A stretch of DNA of 32,967 bases from an uncultured Planctomycetaceae bacterium (lineage in GTDB: Bacteria; Planctomycetota; Planctomycetia; Gemmatales; Gemmataceae): assembly GCA_903960945.1 (NCBI GenBank), contig CAJCCR010000323.1, positions 1 to 32,967 on the forward strand, in the 5' to 3' direction. Shown here in pieces: positions 1 through 9,800 of this stretch. Positions within the stretch are counted from its first letter, which is position 1. Every line of letters starts with the position of its first letter. Position numbers and translations under genes: made by a program. The notes below the pieces were generated by a model. It saw only the letters and a list, made by a program, of their open reading frames with translations. It was not told where the DNA came from and did not search any database.

Positions 1-828
1 ATGGATAGGCGTGTTGTAAAAGTTGGACAATGGGAAGTAGGGCCACAAAAGCCCCTGCTCTGGATTCTTGGCCCCTGCGTTATCGAATCCCGCGAACTTG
101 TTCTTTCTGTCGCAGATAAAATTCTTGATATTAGCAGAAAGCTTAACATTCAAGTCGTTTTTAAATCATCCTTCGATAAAGCCAATCGTAGCTCGGGTAA
201 AACTTTCCGCGGCCCAGGTATCGATGAAGGCCTTAAAATCCTTGACGAAGTCAAAAGCATTACCGGCCTCCCCGTTCTTACCGATATCCATGAAACCGAT
301 CATGCCGCTGCCGCTGGCCAAGTATGCGAAGTCCTGCAAATCCCAGCTTTCCTTGCCAGGCAAACCGATCTTCTCTTTGCTGCAGGCAAAACAGGCAAAG
401 TTATCAATGTGAAAAAAGGCCAGTTCATGGCTCCTTGGGATATGAAAAATGTGGTCAGCAAACTTGACGAAGTTGGCAACAACCGTTTGCTGCTTACCGA
501 ACGGGGCGCAACCTTTGGCTATGGCAACCTCGTTAGCGATATGCGATCCATTCCGCTTATGCAAGACCTCGGGCCACCCGTGATCTTTGATGCAACCCAT
601 AGCGTACAAATGCCAGGCGGTGCAGGCGATCGAAGCGGAGGCGATAGACGCATGGTGCCCTATCTAGCCAAGGCTGCTGTTGCTGCTGGTTGCGATGGTG
701 TGTTTATCGAAACCCATCCCAACCCTGATAAAGCCTTAAGCGATGGCCCTAATATGATCGCCCTCGAAAATCTTTCTGATTTGATTTCAACCTGCTTGCG
801 TATCAGGCAGGCTATTCAATTGCCTTGA
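1..828 (+). CDS. kdsA: 3-deoxy-D-manno-octulosonate 8-phosphate synthase, metal-dependent class
   Basis: Condenses phosphoenolpyruvate with D-arabinose 5-phosphate to Kdo-8-phosphate, the first committed step of Kdo synthesis for lipopolysaccharide; cytosolic. The 275 residues match the family's usual length and show FKSSFDKANRSS, RGPG, PAFLARQTDL, INVKKGQF, RGATFGYGNLV and FDATHS. Cys26 (GPCVIES), His200, Glu237 and Asp248 sit exactly 15 residues after the four metal ligands known in the Aquifex aeolicus enzyme (C11, H185, E222, D233). The metal-independent E. coli enzyme has Asn at position 26. The window opens on this ATG, so no ribosome binding site is visible and a start further upstream cannot be excluded, but position 26 agrees with E. 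coli numbering, which supports this start. The next gene follows after 30 bases and is probably cotranscribed. Confidence 0.95.
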   Translation: MDRRVVKVGQWEVGPQKPLLWILGPCVIESRELVLSVADKILDISRKLNIQVVFKSSFDKANRSSGKTFRGPGIDEGLKILDEVKSITGLPVLTDIHETDHAAAAGQVCEVLQIPAFLARQTDLLFAAGKTGKVINVKKGQFMAPWDMKNVVSKLDEVGNNRLLLTERGATFGYGNLVSDMRSIPLMQDLGPPVIFDATHSVQMPGGAGDRSGGDRRMVPYLAKAAVAAGCDGVFIETHPNPDKALSDGPNMIALENLSDLISTCLRIRQAIQLP

Positions 829-858
829 TTATCTATGTAACTTCTTGACGGAATTATC

Positions 859-2802
859 ATGAGTACCATTCCAGATAATGCTTTTCCTGAAGAATCCAAA
901 AAAAGCAAGACCTTGCTGGTTTCTATCATTGCAGGAATCATCTTGTTTGCTGGTACCTTGCTTTTCTTCACCTTTAGTTCAAACCCCGTGAAAAAAGATT
1001 CCGACAAGATTAACACTGCAAACGCCCCCGAAGATTCCTCGTTAAAATCTGCTCAGGAATTGCTCACCAACGATAATGATTTGAACTCTTGCAAAACAGC
1101 CTTGCAACAAATCAATAATCATCTTGCAACTCATCCCAACGAAAAACCAGCAACTTTCTCGCAGGAAAAAAGAGAGATTTACTCTAAGTTTGGCATGAAT
1201 GATCAGCAATTTAATGAAATTGATAGCCCCACCTTTACCCTTCTTGACCCGCACTATCTTGAAGAGCGATTGATGTTTCGGGATATCGCCCGTTTTCTTG
1301 AACCGCCCGCTATAGGTGTCAAACAAGTCAAAGCCTCTATCAGCGAAGTTTCTACTCATGCATTTATGTGGGTGGTTCGGGAAATGCGACTCACACCGCG
1401 ATCGAACAACGCAGTTCCTCCCATCTATGCCTTGCGTAGAGGTTGGGGCAGTAGTTATGAACGCTCTCTTACTTTTCTTGCATTGCTCGAACAGTTTCTT
1501 TATGTGGGAGAAAAACTCGAACAACCAGCGGGATGTATGCTTCTTCTCCCAGGCAAAGATCCCAATGCTCCTCCTAGAATTTGGTTGGGAGTTGTCGATG
1601 AGTCAGGCAATGATCTTTACTTGTTTGATCCTATTTTGGGTATCCCTCTTCCCGGGGGAAAAGATGGTAAGCCATTGCTTCTTACCGAATTAAAAGCAGA
1701 TCCGAAAAAAATTAGAGTCCTCGATTCTGAACAAGCCCCTTACGATGTGCAACCCGAACAAATTTTGAAAATCGCACCCTTTATCGTACCTTCCCTTTCT
1801 TCCCTTTCACCTCGCATGAAACTTCTCGAAGATAAATATCTTCCTTCAGGCGCCAAGGCCAGACTTTCTACTGATCTGGAATCGTTGATCATGAAAATCG
1901 AAAAAGCTTGTAGGCCATCGCTTGGTGCCTCATCTAAAGTTTTTTTGATGAATCAAGCAGTTGAATCTCTTCGCATGTTTCTATCTGCAGGTAATGGCGG
2001 ATTCGCCTCTCCACAAATCCTTCAAGCTTATCAAATCGAATTAATTCCTCAGACCGCAATACCCCCACAACTTCAAAAAGTCCCTCACCCTATCATTCTT
2101 GAAAACATAGGTAATATGCTTTCTAGGCCATTTATCAATTCTGCGCTTGAACCCAAACTGCCCCGAGATCAAATGCTTCATGCCCGCTATGCAAAAGCGG
2201 TGCCTGATCTTGTTCGCGAGGGCGATGAACTCCGAATTCAACTGCGTGGTGCAGAAACAGATCCTAATCTTCCCCAGCGAATCAACAACTGGATGGAAGC
2301 TGCAAAGCAAGTTTTTACTAGCTTCGACACAATCATGCAAAACAAGGATAAAACCCCTGAAGACCTTACGATGATTAATCTCGAAATCCGAACCCTATTC
2401 CAAAAAGGTGAAAAAGACCTTGGAATGATGATCGCTGGCTCCATAGGCAGGCCAAGAGGCGAACAAATTTCCTGGCTGCTCGCACTTTGTAAACACGAGC
2501 TCGCAGAACAACAACAACGCAGATTCGATATCCAATCCAAATCCACTGAACCAACCCAATTGGCCCAACAAGATAGACTCAATAAGTGGAAGGATTGCGA
2601 AAGCGCTTGGCGCAGATATTTAGAGGAATTCCCCGTAGGCGCAGGCGCACCCCATGGCAAGCTCCTTTGGGGCTACGCTTTAGCAAACCTAGGCGATAAA
2701 GAAGCTGCAATCAATGCTTGGCAAGATGTTTCTAGGCCGATGGCAACTCAGGAAAAAGCCGCCAGACTCTTCCTCGCCAAATCCCTCAAAGATAAGAAAT
2801 AA
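859..2802 (+). CDS. Membrane-anchored protein with degenerate transglutaminase-like domain and TPR-like C-terminus
   Basis: 647 residues of unknown function. A charged N-terminus is followed by one hydrophobic segment (about residues 18-39), so the bulk is probably outside the cytoplasm. Residues about 185-265 have the layout of a transglutaminase/protease-like core: RGWGSSYERSLTFLALLEQ where the nucleophile helix would be, then IWLGVVDE, then LYLFDP. Ser198/Ser199 occupy the place of the usual Cys and Trp that of the usual His; only the Asp (D257) is kept, so catalysis is unlikely. The last 70 residues (AWRRYLEEFP, GYALANLGDKEAAINAWQDV) look like a tetratricopeptide pair. It lies 30 bases after kdsA and may share its transcript. 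The Shine-Dalgarno is weak (ACGGA, 8 bases before the ATG). The domain call is by pattern only. Confidence 0.8.
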   Translation: MSTIPDNAFPEESKKSKTLLVSIIAGIILFAGTLLFFTFSSNPVKKDSDKINTANAPEDSSLKSAQELLTNDNDLNSCKTALQQINNHLATHPNEKPATFSQEKREIYSKFGMNDQQFNEIDSPTFTLLDPHYLEERLMFRDIARFLEPPAIGVKQVKASISEVSTHAFMWVVREMRLTPRSNNAVPPIYALRRGWGSSYERSLTFLALLEQFLYVGEKLEQPAGCMLLLPGKDPNAPPRIWLGVVDESGNDLYLFDPILGIPLPGGKDGKPLLLTELKADPKKIRVLDSEQAPYDVQPEQILKIAPFIVPSLSSLSPRMKLLEDKYLPSGAKARLSTDLESLIMKIEKACRPSLGASSKVFLMNQAVESLRMFLSAGNGGFASPQILQAYQIELIPQTAIPPQLQKVPHPIILENIGNMLSRPFINSALEPKLPRDQMLHARYAKAVPDLVREGDELRIQLRGAETDPNLPQRINNWMEAAKQVFTSFDTIMQNKDKTPEDLTMINLEIRTLFQKGEKDLGMMIAGSIGRPRGEQISWLLALCKHELAEQQQRRFDIQSKSTEPTQLAQQDRLNKWKDCESAWRRYLEEFPVGAGAPHGKLLWGYALANLGDKEAAINAWQDVSRPMATQEKAARLFLAKSLKDKK

Positions 2803-3176
2803 AAGCACTAGAAAGGTTGTTCAATTCTTGGCTTTTAATATTTGTGGATTTCACGCTTTTGCTGGAATGACGGCCGGTGGTTCCTAAGCCCCGAAGGGGT
2901 GAAATGTGATAGCCCGGGGTGGAGCGGAGCGCAACCCCGGGTAACAATCGAGCCCTCAAATAAGCCCTGAAAGGGCGGAATAATCAGCTACCGAGGTCTT
3001 TCGCCCTTTCAGGGATGGGGGGTTTTATGGCGGCTTTTTCCCAGGGCGTTGCCCTGGGCTATCTCATTTCGCCCTTTCAGGGCGAATGCAGGTGTACTCA
3101 AGGATTTTCCCTGCCTCTGCGTCTTCGCGGTAAAAGTTCTTAGTTTTGCCTCGAAATCAGAATTAGTTGGCATCTT
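2803..3176. other. Non-coding island holding palindromic repeats
   Basis: This stretch separates the membrane protein gene from the small basic ORF. I see no open frame with a ribosome binding site. It is much more GC-rich than its flanks between about 2880 and 3085, where the palindromic repeat lies, and it ends in a segment (CCTCTGCGTCTTCGCGGT, 3113-3130) of a kind I recall next to interspersed repeats in planctomycetes and some other phyla. Confidence 0.6.
2889..3084. repeat. Interspersed palindromic repeat cluster (two inverted outer units around a central hairpin)
   Basis: The left unit (2889-2942) and the reverse complement of the right unit (3040-3084) align as two versions of one sequence: CCCyGAArGGGyGAAATG, then GATAGCCCrGGG, then a short hairpin arm. 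Inside are exact inverted repeats: CCCGGGGT (2913-2920) with ACCCCGGG (2934-2941); CCCTGAAAGGGCG (2965-2977) with CGCCCTTTCAGGG (3002-3014, and again at 3070-3082); CCCAGGGC (3040-3047) with GCCCTGGG (3051-3058). The design resembles REP-type, non-autonomous mobile repeats. No transposase of the RAYT kind is in the window, and there is no second copy here. Confidence 0.75.
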
Positions 3177-3207
3177 TTGCAGAATTAGATTAAAAAATTA
3201 CTAGAAT
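3177..3207 (+). promoter_or_regulatory. Possible sigma70-like promoter for the small basic ORF
   Basis: TTGCAG (3177-3182) and TAGAAT (3202-3207) resemble -35 and -10 boxes, with a rather long 19-base spacer. The -10 box lies about 44 bases before the ATG of the small ORF. Weak, by eye only. Confidence 0.25.
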
Positions 3208-3250
3208 TACTCTTGGGTCAACAAGGCATTTAAACAAGGAATGATTAAGC

Positions 3251-3337
3251 ATGGCACGTACTTTGAAGCTGAAGACTAGGAAAAAAAGAAACAACATTAA
3301 GAGAAAACGCCAACGCTTTTTGAAAAAGGATCATTAA
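3251..3337 (+). CDS. Small, very basic protein (28 residues), function unknown
   Basis: A 28-codon frame, beginning MARTLKLKTRKKRNN and ending RFLKKDH, with 14 Lys or Arg residues and no acidic residue until the penultimate Asp. AAGGA (3236-3240) lies 10 bases before the ATG, and a perfect 15-bp stem terminator follows 35 bases after the stop, so the unit looks like a complete monocistronic gene. The composition suggests RNA or ribosome binding, like other tiny ribosome-associated proteins (bTHX, the AURKAIP1/COX24-type proteins), but I cannot match it to either: the K-M-x-K-H-K signature of the latter is absent. It is too short for ordinary gene callers. It could still be a chance frame. Confidence 0.55.
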   Translation: MARTLKLKTRKKRNNIKRKRQRFLKKDH

Positions 3338-3372
3338 TCCTTAGCGCAATCTTCGTTAGCGCCACGATCTTT

Positions 3373-3413
3373 AAAAAGGATCATCCTCGCATTTGACAGG
3401 ATGATCCTTTTTT
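3373..3413 (+). terminator. Rho-independent terminator after the small basic ORF
   Basis: AAAAAGGATCATCCT (3373-3387) pairs perfectly with AGGATGATCCTTTTT (3398-3412) around a 10-base loop, and the 3' arm runs into a T tract. The first 12 bases of the left arm are an exact copy of 3323-3334 inside the end of the small ORF, giving an alternative partner for the right arm. Confidence 0.9.
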
Positions 3414-3438
3414 ATTTAAAGCCCAGTTATTAATTTGA

Positions 3439-3690
3439 ATGGGTAGCACTTCTAATTTCCGCCTGCTCCGCATTATCAACAGTTCAGGCCAGGTGATTGA
3501 CGAATTCTTCTCTGGTGGGGTTCGAGTTGGCCTTGGGGATGTCAATGGTGATGGATTAATAGATTTGGTCACCGGCGCAGGCCCTAGTGGTGGGCCCAAT
3601 GTGAAAGTCTTCGGCGGCTTGCAACTCGACCTGTTGCTAAGCTACTTCGCTGGCAACCCTGAAGATGAAGACGGCGTGTTTGTAGCCTAA
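3439..3690 (+). pseudogene. Orphan FG-GAP tail, remnant of a surface-protein gene
   Basis: 83 residues that line up with the extreme C-terminus of the giant protein downstream: GGVRVGLGDVNGDGLIDLVT against GGVRVAVNDGNGDGIADIIT, then GAGPSGGPNVKVF against GAGPGGGPQVKVF, then LDLLLSYFAGNP against LDLLFSFYSGEP, and GGVYVG-like closing residues (DGVFVA). It holds one calcium-binding D-x-N-x-D-G-x-x-D loop, which is only a single blade of a propeller and could not fold alone. A TGA lies directly before the ATG, there is no Shine-Dalgarno, and a terminator ends just upstream, so translation is unlikely. The DNA differs at many third positions from the giant gene's tail, so this is an old paralogue and not a fresh duplication. 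Confidence 0.7.
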
Positions 3691-3785
3691 ACGGCTACAA
3701 ATAACTTAGATTGCGGAAAACAAATGCCCCTCTGGCTTGGTAATTTAAATTTAAGTTTTTCTTTATTTTTTTAAATATTTACTTT

Positions 3786-3816
3786 TTGTCACTGCATCAT
3801 TAGGCTAAAGTATATT
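3786..3816 (+). promoter_or_regulatory. Possible promoter of the giant surface-protein gene
   Basis: The 173 bases before the giant gene are very AT-rich. TTGTCA (3786-3791) and TATATT (3811-3816) could form a sigma70-like promoter with a 19-base spacer, 48 bases before the ATG. The Shine-Dalgarno GAGGA (3850-3854) is 9 bases before the start codon. Confidence 0.3.
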
Positions 3817-3863
3817 TCCCAGCCTTCGCATTTTATCTATTTTTATCTTGAGGATTTTTAGTA

Positions 3864-6800
3864 ATGAAGTTATTTTCACTAAGAACATGGGATGTTTTCG
3901 ACCGTTTTTTTCAATTGGAATCCATAAAGAATACCCCTCACAGGAAAAAGTCATTAAGGATGGCTTTAGAGCTTCTGGAACCCCGCTGGAATCCAACAGG
4001 CAACATGACAACCTTCCAGTTTGATATCCCAGCAAGTGTGGCCAATCTTGGAGTACAAGACGGGGTTTATTCCAATACTGACCATATTTATTTGGCTGGT
4101 ACGCTTGGTCAACAAACCTTTCAAACTATACCATCAGCGCCGGCAACCGGAAGTTCGGAGCAATTGCAACTTATTACTTTGGTGTCACCTGGTAGCTATC
4201 AGACTTCACAATCCGTAAGCCTTGCTATTCCTTTTCCTGCAAGTACCTTTCCAAATAATGGCGAATTTCGGGGCGGAGAATTAATTGTTTTTGTTGGCGA
4301 TGTAGTTAATGGGTTGCCAATTACACCAGGTAGTAATTCGGTGGGTGCGCCCACGGCAGCAGCAAATCCCTCCACTAATATTGCCCCAGATAATTACGCC
4401 CAGATCGAATTAACTTATATCCCCCAAGGGAATGGCGCTGGGTTAGATATTGATAGTTCTTCGGTGGATAATGTGGGATTCCCTTTTACCTTGACCTACC
4501 CTACTTCAGGCTCTGGTTCTGCTAGTTTTCCTATTAATCCGTTGGGTATCACTCTTAGTCAAAACAACCTTTACAGTACATTTAACACTCTTGTCGAAAA
4601 CGGAACTATTCCGCAGGAATTTCAGCAGTCTTCCACTTTTAACCAACAGCAGGATTCCAGTAATATTCAGATCGTAGCTCCGGGGGATATTCTTTCCCAT
4701 AACGCCACCGCACCAATTATTAATTCGGTGAACCAGGTGTCAACACTAGGCACACTGGATGCAAATTACAATTACTTTTATGTCGTTACTGCCTACAGCG
4801 ATAATGTGATTGAATCTTATAACCTCAATACTTCAACAGGTACTGTTACCGATGGTAGTAGTGGTGTTCGGGGTGAGACCCTGTTGAGCAATTTCTTTAA
4901 CTCAGGCATTTTGGCCTCTGGCAAAAGCAACCAAATCAACTGGAGTCCCTACCTAGACCCTAATACGGCTGGTTACAATATTTATCGTTTCAGTACGCCG
5001 GATTCAACATTTACTCCCAATTCGGATACGGTCTATAACCTTATTGCTCAGATTCCAAATAATTCGAGCAACTCGGTTTCTGTTCCATTTAATGTTCAAT
5101 CTTTTTTAACTGGAGCCACAACTTTAACACCTAGTTCCACAAATGGATTGAGCGTAGGGATGAAGATTTCCGGCGTTGGTATTGCGCCAAACACCACCAT
5201 ACAAGCGATTGGTAGTAATGGACAAATCACCATTTCCATCCGGGCAAGCGGGTCAGGTGGTGGATCTGGAGTTGCAAATTCCCTGACCGCCACTTCCTAT
5301 CAATTTTTGGACACAGGTTCTATTCCGCAGGCAAAACAAATTTCAGGCAGCACCGCAAGTAGTTATGGCTTCAACCCGTTGAGTGAATATTACACGGAAG
5401 AATTGCTAGAATTTTTTAGCCATTATCTTACTCCAAATTCTTTTGCGCTTACCCGTTCGAATGTTGAATGGGCTGGTAATACGGTTTTATATGCTCCTGC
5501 TGGGTCTTGGAACATCAGCAATTCCAACTACATGGCTTTGCAATTGACTGCCCAAAATGGAGATGGGGGCACCATTGCTGCTGGCGATGTATTGAACGTC
5601 TATGCTCCGTTTTTCCAAACCAATACCCGCTATGTAACAATTAATAATAATCCATTGCCGCAAATGCCATCATGGCTTTCCTTGGCTAATGTAAACGGTG
5701 TGCAAGGAATAGGAAATCTCTATGAATCACCTTCACAGATGGTTTTTGGTTGTGATTCTGTATTTGCTTCAAATGGATTGGATCCGGATATAGCTGGTGC
5801 AACCTCTGCTTTGGGCACTTATCTTGGTTCTATCGAAGATTCGATTGCTGCTGCTTTCAATCGTGGAATAGCTTCTAATTTTAGCATTCAGCCCGACAAC
5901 TGGGCTAGTTTTCCGGCCATTTCCGGAAATCCAATTGTTTCTACCTCGGGATCAAGCCAAATAACAAATGAGGTAACTTATTATTACGCTGTTACTGCCA
6001 TCAATGTGCTTGGAGAATCCACGCCTAGTCTAATAGTTCCAGCCACTTTGCTTCCAGGGCAGGTTGCCACCATCAATTGGACGCAAAATCCCAATCCTGT
6101 TCCACCAAGCTTGAGTTTTAATATTTACCGGGGAACTACTCCGGACATTAGCCAGATGGGACTGCTTCTAAATGTGGGCGGAAATACCCTGACATTAACC
6201 GATAACGGTTCTGCTTTATCAAATCCAAGCACCCACCCACCGTTTCAGTATTATGCAGCTAACAGTACTTCGAATTGGTATTCCTATTTCACCCAAACCA
6301 ATAGTTCGGTAGATCCTGTAAATGGTGTCAGTATCAATGGGCTTTCTTATGGTTTTGCCTATGCCGACCAGGGCGGTCTTTCCACCAATGCATTTTTCAG
6401 CACAGGGAATTTTCCCGCGAGCATTGGTGTGCATATGGGTTTGATATCTGGGCCAGAGTTTATTACCCAGCTTCTGGCGGATGCAACTCAAAGTCAGTCC
6501 TATTCCCAGCAAATTCAAGTCAGTGGCAATGTAAGTAATCTTAGTTATTCCATAACCAGTGGGTCATTACCGGTAGGTTTAACATTAAACGCCAATACAG
6601 GCATCATTAGTGGCACCCTTAATCCTACGGCAGCCACTTCCACCTTTACGATTCAGGTAAGCGGTAACGAAGATAATTCACCCTTTGCACCTATATCCCG
6701 TTTGTTTTCGCTGACAGTTAATAGTTCGCAGCCTGCATCACAGCCCCTAACAATTTCTGGGTTGACAGTTCCTACTTCAGGGCCAAGTTATCTAACGCTT

Positions 6801-9800
6801 GAGCCCGTTTCCCTTGGGATAGGTGCTGGTTCAGCCAGCCAGTCTTATACACGAACGATATCAGTTTCAGGGGGCACGGGGCCGTATACTCTTGCACCAA
6901 CTACGAATATTGGGACTGGGCAAGTCCTTTATACGCAGTTTCCTATAAATACAATTACAACAATTAATTCTGTCAATAATGTTTTTACACTTACCACAGT
7001 CAATCCTTTGGCTCTTAGTGCCGGCCAGACTAGCATTACTTTTGAAATAATGGATTCTGCCACGCCAACCCCAAATATCATTACCTTTCAATTGCAAACT
7101 AATATTTTGCCTGGTCTAACCATTACTGTTCCATCAACACCCACTGCTTATGTTGGCATTCCTTATTATCAAAAGCTTAAAACGAACCAAAATCCAACAC
7201 AGGTTCCAGCATACCCTTGGGGAGAATTGACTTATTCCTTGGCAACAGGTTCCAGTCTACCCCCTGGTCTCACCCTAACACCATGGGGTGTCATTCAAGG
7301 CACGCCAACTACTTCTTCGGGTAGTCCGTTTAGCTATACGGTTCAGGTAACGAATCAGGTGACAGGTGTTACGGAAACTGTTACTGCCAGCTTGGCTATG
7401 AATGTGCTATCAAACAGCAGTTATACTGCCCTTGCTGTTACCAATCCGGGAACTTTGCTACCTGTTTTGGGAACTATCTACAACTCTGGCAGTCCATTGG
7501 CAACCATCGCAACGACCGGGGGATCGGGCGGGGTTCAGCTTGAGTTGATTAATGGTCAACTGCCTGCTGGGTTGAGTTTTAATGGGACACAAATTATTGG
7601 GTCTGTTTCTTCACCGGGTGGTGATTTTCCGGTGACCTTCCGTGCAATTGATATTCAGGGGCACATTGCTTTTCAGAATGTCACCATTTCTGTGACATCT
7701 ATAAGCCCACCTTCCACCCAAAGCGGTAGTGTACCAATCCCTTACGATGTTTATCGGGCTACGAGTTCACTCATCATTCCCGGTACCGGTTTTAATGCCA
7801 CCACGCCCGCCAACAATGTATTGACTGTGAGTTCAATCAACACAACCATTCAAAACTCAACAACATTGAATCAGTTGGTGGCCAACCTGAGCAGCATTCT
7901 GCCAGCTTCAGGAACAATCAATTTAAATCTGGCAGTTAATAGCGGTTCGCCAATTACTTCGAATGGTTATGCCAATATCCGCTCCAATCCCACTATTACA
8001 GTAAGCACGGAAAATCTGGCGCAAAATTCCAGTACTCTCCTCATTAGCGGAACCAATTTTGGCACGGGAAATTCCGGAACTGAACCTTTTGGCGGTTATA
8101 GATATTTCATCAATGCCACGAATGTGCCCAACGAAGCCCAGTTAATTTTGACAGACAGTTTAAATAATGTCATTCCATATACCGGTATAGGAAATGGAAA
8201 CTATTCCACCACCATGGAAATTTCTGGGATTAATCTTTCCAATGCTGCTGCAGGTGCTTTGAATGCAAAATTGGTGGTGAATGGGCAAACGATTTTGGGA
8301 CCCACTCCGGTAGGAACCATTGTTGCAGCTAATGCCCCCCCAACGATTAACTTTAACCAGAATAACACCACTTTTCTGACAAACACCGGCCCAACAACTT
8401 ACACGGTGCTAATTACAGGTAGTGGTTTTCAACCTTTTTCCGGTTCATCCGTTACAGTTGATTTAAAAAATGATTCATTCCAGAATATTACGGTTACCAA
8501 TACCCAAGTACTAAATGACAATTCTTTGCTTGTAACATTTTCTGGAACTCTGCCCACCAATCTGTTTGCCCGTATTTTTGTGAATGGTGTTGGAAGCGCT
8601 GCCAATACTACAGATCAGACACTGAATCATTACCCGAGTGGATATGTTCAGTTCGCTTCATTAAACAGTAATGCCGGAGAAATTAATTCAAATCCAGCCA
8701 TAGCGATTAATGGTACGCAATTCATTATTTATGGATATGGATTTGTGCCTTCTTCACTAAATTCAAGTGCCCCAACTAGTGTAAGTAGCTTGCAATATCT
8801 TGTTCCAGACCATGGTTTTTCAAGCATTATTTCAAGCAATTACACCTCGGTTTGTTTGACGCCAAATATTATTTTGGTAACACTTATTAATGGTTCAATT
8901 TCAACCCTTGCTCCGGGCGGGAGCCAGATTCATGCCGTGCTACAAAATCCATCACAAGGCGGTACAAATGGGTTTTTGCTATTTAATGTTGCACCAACAA
9001 TAAACCAAATCCAGCCAACCATAACACCCTACACCGGGTCTTCCCCAAATCCGATTTCCAATAATGGATACACCCTTGCCATTAATGGATCCGATTTTGG
9101 CACTGCTGTAAGTTCTACCGGATCTGTCGGGAACACCTTTGTGCAGTTGTATTTGGGTAATTCCACTACTACGCCTCTTTTCAGCTTTATAAACAGCTTT
9201 TTCAGTACCGCACAAGGTTCAATGAATAATGGAGCAGGTGTGCAGGATGTCGTCATAAACGGCACTACGGCCATGACGGTGAATCTTGCAGGCCCCTTGC
9301 CTGCGGGCGATATCTACGCAGTAGTTACCACGCAGGGAGTATCCAGTTCGCTAACCAAAGTGGCAACCATAGCAAGTTCGGCTTCAACGCCTACCATCAC
9401 AAGTAGCACCCAGAAGATTTCCCTTAACCCTACGCGGATTATAATCAACGGAACTAATTTTGACACTAATGGCAGCAATTTGGTCACTCTTAGTCAGGGA
9501 ACAGTAGTTTCTGTAACTGCCGTTTCTTCTACTCAAATTGTAGCAGTTGTAGATGGTATCACCACCACAGGGTCGTTAAGTGCTTCGGTCGTAGTGAATG
9601 GGGTATCTAGTGGAAACCCTGTTCAGGTTGCTGATGTGGTTGCGGTTGGGCCGGATGTCCAATTTAGTATTGGCACTCTTTCCCCAAGTGCAAACAAGCT
9701 GGTGATAACCGGTTCCAACTTCAGCACCACCAGTGCGAACAACACTGTAACGCTTTATTCTCAGGCGGGTGCGATTGCAAATGCTGTAGCGAGTGTAGTG

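Noticed and set aside
166-609. A 147-residue minus-strand frame inside kdsA.
   Set aside because: Antisense shadow of a strongly conserved gene, with no signals of its own.
2889-3084. CRISPR array.
   Set aside because: The repeats are inverted and hairpin-forming with no regular spacers, and no cas genes are present.
3251-3337. The small basic ORF as ribosomal protein bL34, bL36 or an AURKAIP1/COX24-type protein.
   Set aside because: The signature residues of those families (such as Cys/His in bL36 or K-M-x-K-H-K in COX24) are absent.
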